A stretch of DNA of 62,145 bases, from NCBI GenBank assembly GCA_003216755.1, contig QCIJ01000008.1, positions 1-62,145 on the forward strand, given 5' to 3'. The stretch comes from Prochlorococcus sp. AG-402-K22 (GTDB lineage: Bacteria > Cyanobacteriota > Cyanobacteriia > PCC-6307 > Cyanobiaceae). Positions 1 to 8,218 of the stretch are shown here, piece by piece (position 1 is the stretch's first letter; every line of letters begins with the position of its first letter). The position numbers and the translations under genes were made by a program. The notes beneath the pieces were generated by a model. It was not told where the DNA came from. It saw only the letters and a list, made by a program, of their open reading frames with translations, and searched no databases.

Positions 1-612
1 AATTATATATTTATTTCCCTTGATATTTTGAGTTTTCTTTTTTCTTATATGATTTTTACAATTAATAAGAAGAAATTAAGTGCTCCTCCAATTCATCCAA
101 TATATTCATAGAGGAGGGCAAAAGTAGTGCCAATAGTTGCAAGTAATAGCAGGTTATAGATTGGGAGGGGTAAATCTAAATATGAGACTACTTAAAAAAA
201 CAGATTGGAAAGTCTTCCTATGAATTGGTTTTAAGAGTCGGGGAGACATGATTCGAAGCTATCTCAATCAAACCTCATGTCATATTAGCGATTTTCCAAT
301 TTCGCTTTCCCCCTCATTTGTCTTAAGATCTCTTCGGGCGAGGAATGGGAGAGTATTTGTATACTTTTGATAATGTTAGAGGGTATTTAGTAATATATAA
401 TTAAGAATAAAATTTAAAAATTTAGGTCTTTTTTAACACTCAGCAAGAATATTTTTTATTTCCTTTATGAGTTTCTTCAATAGATTAAATTTTGCAAATT
501 TAAAAAAATTTGTTGATATAAATATAAAAAGATAAAGAAGCTTATTTACTAGGAAATCCTTATAGTATTTTATTTATCATTAAATACAATTTTTTTAACT
601 CATAAATTTTTT
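1..612. other. Gene-poor leading stretch
   Basis: No convincing protein gene was found on either strand. It holds the branched RNA candidate at 231-368 and, on the minus strand at about 45-200, a hydrophobic reading frame without a start codon and broken by a TGA. The rest is very A+T-rich, with one imperfect inverted repeat (CTCCTC near 82 against GAGGAG near 111). The stretch leads into an accessory methyltransferase, so it may belong to a variable region of the chromosome; that is inference. Confidence 0.5.
231..368 (+). ncRNA. Candidate structured small RNA (three-way junction plus terminator-like hairpin)
   Basis: The segment is richer in G+C than its surroundings and can fold as a branched RNA. 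Closing stem GGGGA 240-244 pairs with TCCCC 308-312. It encloses hairpin GACATGA 245-251 / TCATGTC 275-281 (7 perfect pairs) and hairpin AGCGA 287-291 / TCGCT 302-306. A second domain pairs 313-317 with 345-349 (one G-U) and 331-335 with 340-344. It ends in AGTAT / ATACT (352-365) followed by TTT, like a weak intrinsic terminator. A -10-like TATGAA lies at 219-224. It is not recognisable as tmRNA, 6S, SRP or RNase P RNA, nor as a tRNA. The strand is inferred from the terminator-like end. Confidence 0.4.
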
Positions 613-1329
613 ATGAAATACTTTGATCCCATTAGGAAAGTTGGCTCTCAGAAAGAGATCCCATCCTTTAATGAGGTCGACAATTTTATTAAAGTTGATG
701 GTTACCAATCTTTTTTAATAAATAAAATTAGTGGAAAATTAGATTTTCTATCTCATAAAAAAAAATGTCAAAAGCTTGATCTAATATTTAAAAGTATTAA
801 TGATTGCAAATCAATTTTGGATCTAGGCTGTAACTCTGGTGTTGCACTTTTTATTGCTAAACAAAACAATTTTACCTTATGTACAGGTGTGGATCATGAT
901 CCTGAATGTATAGATATCTTGAATCAAATAGTTAATAAATTAAATTTAGCGTTATTTATTAATGCATACACATTAAATATTGGAGATAATAAATTAAAGG
1001 AAAAAATTAAAAATAAGTACGATTTAGTTTATTGTGGAGCTTTAATTCATTGGATATTTAATTTAACTTCAGATTTCAGAAATTTCAATTCATTAATAAG
1101 TTATCTCTCCTATTTCAGCAAGAATAAACTGATTATTGAATGGGTAGATCCAGAAGATTCTGTTATGAAGAAATTCAACCATGTTTCAAGAAACTCATTA
1201 CCAAATGATGAGATTTATAACATTGACAATTTCGAGCGAAATCTTTTGAAATTTGGAGAAATTGAAGAAAAAATAATAATGGAAAAAGAAACAAGGATTA
1301 GTTACATATGCAAGTTAACAAAAAGATGA
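613..1329 (+). CDS. SAM-dependent methyltransferase, accessory
   Basis: This 238-residue protein has a class I SAM-binding core. Motif I LDLGCNSG lies at residues 69-76 and an acidic end of strand two follows (GVDHD, about 92-96). The C-terminal half (WVDPEDSVMKK and beyond) resembles small-molecule or sugar methyltransferases of the NoeA-like kind, but the substrate cannot be read from the sequence. It stands alone, with gene-poor DNA on both sides and a tRNA pair downstream, which fits an accessory gene in a variable region. ATG start after an A+T-rich leader with no clear Shine-Dalgarno. The methyltransferase fold is well supported; the function is unknown. Confidence 0.8.
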   Translation: MKYFDPIRKVGSQKEIPSFNEVDNFIKVDGYQSFLINKISGKLDFLSHKKKCQKLDLIFKSINDCKSILDLGCNSGVALFIAKQNNFTLCTGVDHDPECIDILNQIVNKLNLALFINAYTLNIGDNKLKEKIKNKYDLVYCGALIHWIFNLTSDFRNFNSLISYLSYFSKNKLIIEWVDPEDSVMKKFNHVSRNSLPNDEIYNIDNFERNLLKFGEIEEKIIMEKETRISYICKLTKR

Positions 1330-1636
1330 AAAAACATTATTCTTAATTACGTTTTTAAAAGTGACTTAATCCTTTTTTTTTTGTTTTCCTGATTACTATT
1401 AGTGAATCTTAAAAATATATTTTTAAACTGGTGGTTATTTTTCTTTTTATAAGAAGAATATATTTTTCTAAATTCAATTTCCCAAGAAGTGCTTTTAGCA
1501 CTAGTCATTCTAAAAGTATAATTAGTGCAAATATTAGTGCAGAATTGCTATATTGTCGGTATATCTAGATATATCCTGCTATAAACTAATCTTACCTTGT
1601 ATCTTATGATTTCAGTTGTAGCAATGCTTTTGTCCA
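1330..1636. other. Intergenic spacer with inverted and direct repeats
   Basis: No gene is visible. Between 1492 and 1576 there is a dense set of repeats: a hairpin CTTTTAG (1492-1498) / CTAAAAG (1510-1516), a tandem ATTAGTGCA at 1521-1529 and 1533-1541 that is inverted relative to GCACTA at 1498-1503, and a perfect 14-bp palindrome TATATCTAGATATA at 1560-1573. The segment abuts the 3' end of the minus-strand tRNA-Thr gene, the usual side for integration events. Confidence 0.6.
1560..1573. repeat. Perfect 14-bp palindrome
   Basis: TATATCTAGATATA is its own reverse complement, and flanking GG / CC extend the symmetry with one mismatch. It lies 64 bases beyond the 3' end of tRNA-Thr. It could be a protein-binding site, a weak hairpin in the tRNA read-through transcript, or part of an integration scar; the sequence does not decide. 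Confidence 0.6.
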
Positions 1637-1708
<72 letters not shown>

Positions 1709-1718
1709 AATTTTAAAG

Positions 1719-1800
1719 TGGGCCGGGTTGGATTTGAACCAACGTAGGCAGAGCCAGCGGATTTACAGTCCGCCCCCTTTAACCACTCGGGCACCGACCC
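1719..1800 (-). tRNA. tRNA-Tyr (GTA anticodon)
   Basis: The 82-nt gene on the minus strand has the long variable arm of class II tRNAs. Acceptor GGGTCGG pairs with CCGGCCC (one G-U), the anticodon loop CTGTAAA gives GTA, and the T loop contains TTCAAAT. The discriminator is A and CCA is not encoded. It is the first gene of a tRNA-Tyr/tRNA-Thr pair and points away from aroQ. Confidence 0.97.
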
Positions 1801-1902
1801 CCACTATTTGAACTTATCAGTTAATGGACACTTTGTGTGGAATTGTTTTGGTTTTTTTGTCTCTTTCTAGATAGCATTTGTAAAGAAAAGACTTTATTGA
1901 TG

Positions 1903-2343
1903 ATGAATATTTTATTGATAAATGGCCCAAATCTAAATTTATTGGGAACTAGAGAACCTGAAATATATGGTAATAAAACATTGAATGATATAGAAAAAGA
2001 TCTAACAAAAGTTGCTAAAGACAAGAGTATTAATCTTGAATGTTTTCAAAGTAATCATGAAGGAGAAATAGTAGATAAAATTCAGGAATCTGTAAAAAGT
2101 ATCCAAGGTATTATTATAAATGCTGGCGCTTTCACTCATACCTCGATTTCCATTAGAGATGCTTTAATTGGATCAAAAATTCCATTTGTAGAGTTACATA
2201 TTTCAAATATTTTTAGTAGAGAAGATTTTCGTAAAGAATCTTTTCTTACAGATAAAGCTATAGGAATTATTAGTGGATTCGGCATATCAAGTTATTCCTT
2301 AGCTCTTGAAGGAATCATTGGATATATAAGTACTAAAAATTAA
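1903..2343 (+). CDS. aroQ: 3-dehydroquinate dehydratase, type II
   Basis: Type II dehydroquinase of the shikimate pathway converts 3-dehydroquinate to 3-dehydroshikimate. The 146-residue protein opens with the family signature [17 protein letters not shown], which contains the catalytic Arg and the lid region. It also has [23 protein letters not shown] and VELHISN. Length is typical (about 145-150). Two in-frame ATGs sit side by side at 1900 and 1903; homologues start at MNILLI, so 1903 is chosen. The frame stays open upstream to 1837, but that extension is not family-like. First gene of a plus-strand run; the miaE-like gene begins immediately after its stop codon. Confidence 0.95.
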   Translation: MNILLINGPNLNLLGTREPEIYGNKTLNDIEKDLTKVAKDKSINLECFQSNHEGEIVDKIQESVKSIQGIIINAGAFTHTSISIRDALIGSKIPFVELHISNIFSREDFRKESFLTDKAIGIISGFGISSYSLALEGIIGYISTKN

Positions 2344-2952
2344 ATGCTAGTTGATTTTAAAAGGCCTTCTTCTCATATTAAATATTTATCGTCATTAACC
2401 TCTGATGAGTGGATCAAACTCGCATTATCTAATCCAATAGATATTCTTATTGACCATGCTCATTGTGAAAGAAAAGCAGCAGGAGTGGCTATTCAATTGA
2501 TGTTTAGATATCCCTCAGAATTAAATCTGGCAGAAGTTCTAAGTCCAATAGCGAGAGAGGAATTAGAGCATTTTGAAAAAATACTTTATTTTTTGAAGAA
2601 TCTTGGACATTCTCTTAGGACTTTAAAACCCCCACCCTATGGAGCTGAATTGGCTAAGAATATAAGAAAGGATGAACCCAATAGAATGCTTGATAGTTTC
2701 TTGATTGCAGGACTGATTGAAGCAAGAAGTCATGAAAGATTAAGCTTGCTTGCTCTTAATTCTGAGGATAAATCATTGAAAGCACTTTATGAGTCTCTGC
2801 TTGAGAGTGAGGCAAGACATTTTGGAGTTTATTGGAAACTAGCGCAAACTAAATTCTCTAAAAATCAAACTTTCAAAAGGTTAGAGGAATTGTCTGAAAT
2901 TGAGTCAGCAATACTAGCTGAAACTTTTATGATGCCAAGGGTACATAGCTAA
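2344..2952 (+). CDS. miaE: tRNA-(ms2io6A)-hydroxylase-like diiron protein
   Basis: A ferritin-like four-helix diiron protein of 202 residues. Candidate iron ligands are E42, E73 with H76 (EELEHF), E126 with a nearby H130 (IEARSHER), and E156 with H159 (ESEARHFGVY), the paired ExxH pattern of MiaE. MiaE hydroxylates the isopentenyl group of ms2i6A at tRNA position 37. Cyanobacterial members are usually annotated this way, but direct proof in this group is lacking as far as I know. It starts on the base after the aroQ stop codon, so it is probably translated from the same transcript. cobI follows after 16 bases. Confidence 0.85.
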   Translation: MLVDFKRPSSHIKYLSSLTSDEWIKLALSNPIDILIDHAHCERKAAGVAIQLMFRYPSELNLAEVLSPIAREELEHFEKILYFLKNLGHSLRTLKPPPYGAELAKNIRKDEPNRMLDSFLIAGLIEARSHERLSLLALNSEDKSLKALYESLLESEARHFGVYWKLAQTKFSKNQTFKRLEELSEIESAILAETFMMPRVHS

Positions 2953-2968
2953 AGTTAATAAAATAAAA

Positions 2969-3724
2969 ATGATAATAAACAAGTTCTTAAGTTTACTTAA
3001 TCGATATAAAACTGATTTGCCAACATTAACCATCGTTGGTGTAGGCCCTGGAGATCCATCACTTCTAACAATTGCTGCTTTGGATGCGATCAAAAAAGCA
3101 AAAGTTATAGTTTTTCCGGTGTCAAATGATAACAAAAAGAGTTTCGCTGCGGAAATAGTCAAGAAACATACCAAATTTAAAAAAAAGATACCTATTATTT
3201 TTCCAATGGCTAGGAAGGATTTTGATCCTGATAGTATATGGTCTATTTCAGTAGAAAAAATTGTAAAAACTATACAAAAAGGCGAATCAGTAGTTTTACT
3301 TTGCCTTGGAGATACTTCACTATTTGCAAGCTCTTCAAATATTTTGAGGCTAATAAAAAATAATCATCCCGAAATTATTACCAATACCATACCTGGTATC
3401 TCTTCTCTTTCAGCAGCAGCAGCCTTGACTGATTTTGATTTAGTTAAAAAAGGTGAGACCTTGATAATCAAAGAGTGCCCCTCTTCAAATTCAGAATTAA
3501 CATCTCTAATCAGGGATAGTAGAGGAAATAAAACGGTCTTAGCAATTATGAAAGTTGGGAAAAGATGGAATCTAGTAAGAGAAACTTTAAAAAAAGAGGA
3601 TATCATCAATAAATCATTAATAGCTTTAAGTGTTGGCATGCCTGACCAAATTATTCAATATGCATCTCAATATAAGAATGACATTATGCCTTATTTCTCT
3701 TTGATTTTGATAAGGTTGGATTAA
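2969..3724 (+). CDS. cobI: Precorrin-2 C20-methyltransferase
   Basis: A tetrapyrrole (corrin) methylase of 251 residues. The N-terminal SAM/substrate loop VGVGPGDP is at residues 23-30. It is followed by GDTSLFASSS and PGISSLSAAAA, typical of the CobI/CbiL branch that methylates C20 of precorrin-2 in cobalamin synthesis. Picocyanobacteria make pseudocobalamin, and a CobT-like gene lies at 50.3 kb in this window. A longer N-terminus than usual (about 18 residues before the core) could be real or a start-site artefact. Its TAA overlaps the ATG of the next gene by one base. Confidence 0.9.
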   Translation: MIINKFLSLLNRYKTDLPTLTIVGVGPGDPSLLTIAALDAIKKAKVIVFPVSNDNKKSFAAEIVKKHTKFKKKIPIIFPMARKDFDPDSIWSISVEKIVKTIQKGESVVLLCLGDTSLFASSSNILRLIKNNHPEIITNTIPGISSLSAAAALTDFDLVKKGETLIIKECPSSNSELTSLIRDSRGNKTVLAIMKVGKRWNLVRETLKKEDIINKSLIALSVGMPDQIIQYASQYKNDIMPYFSLILIRLD

Positions 3725-4209
3725 TGAATAAAAAGGAAGATTTAGCAGAAAACCAATTTACCTGGCCAATTTGTAAGGAACTATTATTTCTCGTTCTTGA
3801 AGATAAAGTTAGTGATGTTTTTGTTTGTGAATTGGTTTGGGAAAGACTTTTTTATAAAAAAGAACTACCTATGAATGGCTGGTTTCCTAGTGCATTAACT
3901 CCTGCTTATTGGTCAGATAAATTTGTAGAAGCTCCTCAAATCATCTCAGAGCGAATAGCATCAGTTCATTTGACTCGATCAATCCCAAGGGATCATAAAC
4001 AGGGACTGAAAAATTTTCTTAACTTTAAAGGTTATAAGATTAACGAACTTTATCCAAGAAGAACTAGAAGGGCGACCGCAGTAAATTGGTTAATTTATTG
4101 GGCTATTGAAAATAAATGTTTTTTAAACGATAAAAATATTATTCCAATAGGAAGTTCACCACCTCTTAATCCAGCAAAAGGACATTTTGGAGATCCAGAA
4201 ATCAAATAA
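3724..4209 (+). CDS. Conserved cyanobacterial protein, DUF1823-like
   Basis: A 161-residue soluble protein with no signal peptide or membrane segment. Recognisable stretches are VCELVWERLFYKKELP, a basic segment YPRRTRRATAVNWLIYW, and a proline-rich tail. It resembles the cyanobacterial DUF1823 family, of unknown function; the assignment is from memory of the family. Its start shares a base with the cobI stop (TAATG), implying translational coupling. It is followed by der after 74 bases. Confidence 0.75.
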   Translation: MNKKEDLAENQFTWPICKELLFLVLEDKVSDVFVCELVWERLFYKKELPMNGWFPSALTPAYWSDKFVEAPQIISERIASVHLTRSIPRDHKQGLKNFLNFKGYKINELYPRRTRRATAVNWLIYWAIENKCFLNDKNIIPIGSSPPLNPAKGHFGDPEIK

Positions 4210-4283
4210 ATTATTCTTGGTAAGGTAAATGATTCTATAAAAGGTATAGTTGTAATAGACAATATTTTCTTTGGAGAGAAGAA

Positions 4284-5657
4284 TTGATTCTTCCAAAAAT
4301 AGCAATAATCGGGAGACCTAATGTTGGTAAATCTACCTTGGTAAATCGTATTTGCGAAAGTAATGATGCAATAGTATTTGATAAGCCTGGTGTTACAAGA
4401 GACAGAACTTATCAAAATGCTTCATGGGGTGGTAAGGAATTTCAAATAGTTGATACTGGAGGGTTAGTTTTTGATGATGATAGTGAATTCTTACCAGAGA
4501 TACGAACACAAGTTTATTTAGCCCTAGAAGAGGCTTCAATCGCTTTACTTGTAGTAGATGGGAATCAAGGGGTTACTGATGGTGATTTATCAATAGCAAA
4601 ATGGTTAAGGAACTCAAGCTGTAAAACAATTGTTGCTGTTAATAAATGTGAATCTACTACTCTGGGTATCTCTTTAGCCTCTGAGTTCTGGAAATTAGGA
4701 TTGGGCGAACCTTACCCTGTTTCTGCTATTCATGGTTCAGGTACTGGTGATCTTTTAGATCTTGTTATTGATGAACTTCCCGAAAATAATATTCAGGATG
4801 AGGAAGAAAAGATAATGATGTCGATTATTGGCAGGCCAAATGTTGGTAAATCTAGTTTGTTAAATTCAATCTCAGGAGAAAAAAGAGCAATAGTTAGTGA
4901 TATTAGTGGGACTACAACTGATTCAATTGATATGCTTATTAAAAAAGGTGATATCCAATGGAAAATTGTGGATACTGCTGGGATTAGAAGAAAGAAGAAT
5001 GTTAAATATGGTACAGAATTCTTTGGTATTAATAGAGCTTTTAAATCTATAGATAGAAGTGATGTATGTGTCTTAGTTGTCGACGCTACAGATGGAGTTA
5101 CTGATCAAGACCAGAAGTTGGCAGGGAGAATAGAGGAACAAGGCAGAGCTTGTATAATTGTTGTTAATAAATGGGATCTTGTAGAAAAAAATAGTTCAAC
5201 AATTTATCAAGTAGAAAAAGAACTTAGATCGAAACTTTATTTTTTACACTGGTCAAAAATGATTTTTATATCTGCCCTAACAGGGCAAAGAGTTGAGAAT
5301 ATTTTTGAGCATGCTCTTAATGCTGTAAATCAACATAGAAGAAGAGTTACAACATCCGTTGTGAATGAAGTTCTTAAAGAATCTATTAGTTGGAAAAGTC
5401 CTCCAACGAAAAGAAGCGGCAAGCAAGGTAGGCTTTATTACGGTACTCAAGTAAAGAATAAACCTCCCACTTTTACTCTTTTTGTAAACGACCCAAAATT
5501 ATTTGGAATAACTTACAGAAGATATATTGAAAAACAAATTAGATTAAATTTAGGGTTTGAAGGCACACCTCTAATTTTGTTGTGGAGGGGTAAACAGCAA
5601 AGAGCATTAAATAAAGAAGTCGAAAGGGAAAATATTGAGTTAATTCAAAAAGATTAA
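4284..5657 (+). CDS. der: GTPase Der (EngA), 50S ribosome assembly
   Basis: Der is the only bacterial GTPase family with two tandem G domains. Walker A motifs GRPNVGKS occur at residues 10-17 and 183-190. DTGG / DTAG switch II motifs and NKCE (120-123) / NKWD specificity motifs are present, followed by a C-terminal KH-like domain. It acts in maturation of the 50S subunit. Length 457 is typical. The start is TTG at 4284, placed by GGAGAG a few bases upstream (4273-4278) and by the family's N-terminus; no ATG fits. The stop overlaps the start of the next gene. Confidence 0.97.
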   Translation: MILPKIAIIGRPNVGKSTLVNRICESNDAIVFDKPGVTRDRTYQNASWGGKEFQIVDTGGLVFDDDSEFLPEIRTQVYLALEEASIALLVVDGNQGVTDGDLSIAKWLRNSSCKTIVAVNKCESTTLGISLASEFWKLGLGEPYPVSAIHGSGTGDLLDLVIDELPENNIQDEEEKIMMSIIGRPNVGKSSLLNSISGEKRAIVSDISGTTTDSIDMLIKKGDIQWKIVDTAGIRRKKNVKYGTEFFGINRAFKSIDRSDVCVLVVDATDGVTDQDQKLAGRIEEQGRACIIVVNKWDLVEKNSSTIYQVEKELRSKLYFLHWSKMIFISALTGQRVENIFEHALNAVNQHRRRVTTSVVNEVLKESISWKSPPTKRSGKQGRLYYGTQVKNKPPTFTLFVNDPKLFGITYRRYIEKQIRLNLGFEGTPLILLWRGKQQRALNKEVERENIELIQKD

Positions 5658-6571
5658 TGAATATACTTACCAAGTTTTCTGTTGGTCAATACGTTTACGG
5701 TAATAGAAGTTGGCTAAGAATTATAGATAGTAGATTAAAAATAATCATAGTAATGATATTTCTAATCACTCCAATATGGGCAGGTCCTATATGGAGATTG
5801 AGTTTAGTTGGTTGTTTACTATTGGTTACTCTTATAAGTTTATTGCCATCAAGAGTATGGTGGCGATCCTTGTGTATTCTCTTATGCTTATCATTTTTAA
5901 TTGGATGTTTATCAATGCTTGCATCTTCTGATATTCAATCTTTAGATGGTTATTTAAGAAATCCCAAAGAATTACAAGTGTTAGTTGAAAACCATAAGGA
6001 ATGGAACATTTTGCAAATTCCTTCACAAAAGATATGGTTTATAAATTTTGGTCCTTACAACTTATCAAGAAATGCCTTTGAATTAGGAATAAAAACTTCC
6101 ACCTTGATATTTACTGTTATTCATAGTGTTAATTTGATGCTTTTAACTACATTACAAGAAGATATTGTATGGGCGATAAGTTGGTTTCTTTCCCCATTAA
6201 GAAAAATCGGATTGCCACTTAATAAGTGGCTTTTTCAGTTATTAATTGCGTTGCGTTTTATTCCATTAGTGCAGGAAGAATTGCAAAATATAATTAAATC
6301 AGTGTCAGTAAGATCAATAAATTTTAGAAATTTAGGATTTAAGAAATCCTTTAATGTCTTGTTAATTTTGGTAGAAAGATTATTTCAAAATATATTTCTG
6401 AGAATCGACCAAGGCGCAGAATCATTATTCTCTAAGAAAAAAATTATTATAAAAACTAACAGATTCAGAACCTTTTATCCCTCCAAATCTCTATATGTAA
6501 TTATTAATACATTATCGATATGTTTTATTTGCATAGCAATTTTTCTGAGAAAACTGTATGGTGCATTATAA
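5657..6571 (+). CDS. EcfT/CbiQ-type ECF transporter transmembrane protein
   Basis: A 304-residue membrane protein with hydrophobic segments at roughly residues 28-48, 50-66, 72-90 and 145-165 and near the C-terminus (283-300). It also has the cytoplasmic coupling region ALRFIPLVQEELQNI followed by VRSINFRN, which matches the EcfT/CbiQ motif that contacts the ATPases. T components energise vitamin or metal uptake together with an S component and two ATPases. None of those partners is adjacent, so the substrate is unknown. The ATG overlaps the der stop by one base. A role with biotin or cobalt is possible but not shown by context. Confidence 0.82.
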   Translation: MNILTKFSVGQYVYGNRSWLRIIDSRLKIIIVMIFLITPIWAGPIWRLSLVGCLLLVTLISLLPSRVWWRSLCILLCLSFLIGCLSMLASSDIQSLDGYLRNPKELQVLVENHKEWNILQIPSQKIWFINFGPYNLSRNAFELGIKTSTLIFTVIHSVNLMLLTTLQEDIVWAISWFLSPLRKIGLPLNKWLFQLLIALRFIPLVQEELQNIIKSVSVRSINFRNLGFKKSFNVLLILVERLFQNIFLRIDQGAESLFSKKKIIIKTNRFRTFYPSKSLYVIINTLSICFICIAIFLRKLYGAL

Positions 6572-6589
6572 ATAACACAATATTTAAGT

Positions 6590-6856
6590 TTGAGTTCAGA
6601 GCGTTATTTAAATCATCCAACATTTGGAATGTTGTACCAAGTCTCTCCTGGAAATGATGGGAGAGATATTTATGCTACTTTATATGCACAAAAAATGTTT
6701 TTTTTGGTAGAAATCAGGCAGAGAGAAGTTTTTTTTGAAGTTATACCTTATCTTGATGCTCGAAATCAGGCCGAATTGAGCCTTCAAAGAGCTAGACGAA
6801 AAGCATCTGAAGATCTTCCGAAATGGGAGAATTTATTTACACAAACTTTCTTGTAA
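6590..6856 (+). CDS. pipX: PII-interacting protein X (NtcA co-activator)
   Basis: PipX is a small cyanobacterial protein that binds either PII (GlnB) or the global nitrogen regulator NtcA, linking 2-oxoglutarate level to transcription. The 88-residue product has the Tudor-like core NHPTFGMLYQVS, ATLYAQKMFFLV and the C-terminal helices ending FTQTFL, with typical length. The start is TTG at 6590 (codons for LSSERYLNHPTF), matching family N-termini. The gene is followed after 3 bases by pipY, the conserved partner, as in other cyanobacteria. Confidence 0.95.
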   Translation: MSSERYLNHPTFGMLYQVSPGNDGRDIYATLYAQKMFFLVEIRQREVFFEVIPYLDARNQAELSLQRARRKASEDLPKWENLFTQTFL

Positions 6857-6859
6857 AAG

Positions 6860-7495
6860 GTGAACCCTTCAAATTATTTAAAAATAAAAAATCAAATCCC
6901 ATCAAATGTAAATATACTTGCTGTAAGTAAAGGTTTCAAAAGTCAAGAAATCAAGACTATTCAAAATATAGGTCAAAATGATTTTGGTGAGAGTAAGTTT
7001 CAAGAGGCTTTTGAGAAGCAATTGATATTAAAAGATCTTAAACAAATAAAATGGCACTTTATTGGAAGAATACAAAGTAATAAAATAAGAAAGATTGTTC
7101 AAAATTTTAAATACATTCACTCAGTAGATTCATTTGAAAAGTTGCAAAAGATTTCTAGTATTTCATATGAAGAGAAGAAAAATCCATTTATAATGTTGCA
7201 GGTTAAGTTAAGTGATGACCCTTCTAAAGGGGGTTTTAAGCCTGAACTTTTAATATCGAAGTGGAGAGAAATCCAAGAATTGAAAAACATTACATTAAAG
7301 GGTTTGATGACTATTAATCCCAGAGGACTAAGCTCCAAGGAAAATTCAGAATTGTTTAAAAAATGTCGTTCTTTAGCTGATTCACTTCAACTTCCAGATT
7401 GTTCAATGGGAATGTCAGGGGATTGGGAGGAGGCTATTGATTCTGGATCAACCTGGTTAAGATTAGGCTCATTACTTTTTGGAGATAGATCCTAA
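6860..7495 (+). CDS. pipY: PLP homeostasis protein PipY (YggS family)
   Basis: A single-domain fold type III PLP protein of 211 residues. The PLP lysine lies in ILAVSKGF near the N-terminus. GESKFQEAFEK, WHFIGRIQSNK, MGMSGDWEEAI and the closing RLGSLLFGDR are family hallmarks. YggS/PLPBP proteins buffer pyridoxal phosphate and amino acid pools rather than catalyse a known reaction. In cyanobacteria the gene is the operon partner of pipX, as here (3-base gap). The start is GTG at 6860, preceded closely by AAAAGG. Confidence 0.93.
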   Translation: MNPSNYLKIKNQIPSNVNILAVSKGFKSQEIKTIQNIGQNDFGESKFQEAFEKQLILKDLKQIKWHFIGRIQSNKIRKIVQNFKYIHSVDSFEKLQKISSISYEEKKNPFIMLQVKLSDDPSKGGFKPELLISKWREIQELKNITLKGLMTINPRGLSSKENSELFKKCRSLADSLQLPDCSMGMSGDWEEAIDSGSTWLRLGSLLFGDRS

Positions 7496-7573
7496 TTATT
7501 TTTTTATTTATAAAAATCTTATCTATAAACTTGCAGTAAAGAACAAGTAACGTTATCTAGGTATAGGTGGTTT

Positions 7574-7617
7574 ATTCATTTAAAAAATGAATCTATTACT
7601 TAAGGTTCTTAAACCTT
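7574..7617 (+). promoter_or_regulatory. Two hairpins in the sepF leader
   Basis: The 149-base gap before sepF contains two perfect inverted repeats in tandem: ATTCATTT 7574-7581 / AAATGAAT 7585-7592, and AAGGTT 7602-7607 / AACCTT 7612-7617 with loop CTTA. The second ends 27 bases before the GTG start of sepF. They could form a 5' leader structure or part of a terminator for pipY; neither is followed by a proper T-run. Confidence 0.45.
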
Positions 7618-7644
7618 TGTAATTATTTTATGAGGATTTAAAAG

Positions 7645-8211
7645 GTGTCACTTATTTCTAAATTAAAGGCAGTTGTTGCAGGGGATGAGTATCTCGATGA
7701 TGATTTTGATGAGTTGGATTATCCATCAGAGGATGAATTAAGTGATTTCAAACAAAACCAAAGAAATTCAAATGCCCTTGCAAATTCAAATCCTTTCGAA
7801 TTTATGAATAATAATAAATCACCTAAAGTTGTTGGAATGCCTGGGATCTCAAATTCATCGTCAGAAGTAAGCTTGATGGAACCAAGAAGTTTCGATGAGA
7901 TGCCTCAAGCTATTCAAGCATTAAGAGAGAGAAAAACTGTAATTCTTAATTTAACTATGATGGATCCAGATCAGGCTCAAAGAGCGGTTGATTTTATTGC
8001 TGGTGGAACATATGCAATTGATGGACATCAAGAGAGAGTGGGTGAAAGTATTTTCCTTTTTGCTCCAAGTTGTGTAAATGTAACTAGTTCTTCGCCTGAA
8101 GAAGCTTCTCCTTCAAATATACCTTCTAAAAACACTCCACAATATAATTTTGAAAATAACACTGCTCCCGAACCTGCATGGGGTAATTCTAAATTAAGTG
8201 CTTATTCATGA
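7645..8211 (+). CDS. sepF: Cell division protein SepF
   Basis: SepF tethers and bundles FtsZ at the division site in cyanobacteria and Gram-positives; the cyanobacterial form is also called Cdv2. The 188-residue protein has a short N-terminal amphipathic stretch ([13 protein letters not shown]), an acidic and Asn-rich linker, then the SepF core at about residues 78-146 ([39 protein letters not shown]), and a low-complexity tail. The start is GTG at 7645 with GAGG 11 bases upstream. proC follows after 7 bases, a common cyanobacterial pairing. Confidence 0.95.
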   Translation: MSLISKLKAVVAGDEYLDDDFDELDYPSEDELSDFKQNQRNSNALANSNPFEFMNNNKSPKVVGMPGISNSSSEVSLMEPRSFDEMPQAIQALRERKTVILNLTMMDPDQAQRAVDFIAGGTYAIDGHQERVGESIFLFAPSCVNVTSSSPEEASPSNIPSKNTPQYNFENNTAPEPAWGNSKLSAYS

Positions 8212-8218
8212 TTAATCT

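Noticed and set aside
240..280. tRNA-like TTCGAA in the 1-612 stretch
   Set aside because: The bases next to it do not form a T stem or an acceptor stem, so no tRNA or tRNA fragment can be drawn.
1821..2024. Minus-strand frame opposite aroQ
   Set aside because: It is antisense to the well-supported aroQ gene, has no family-like sequence and reads as shadow coding.
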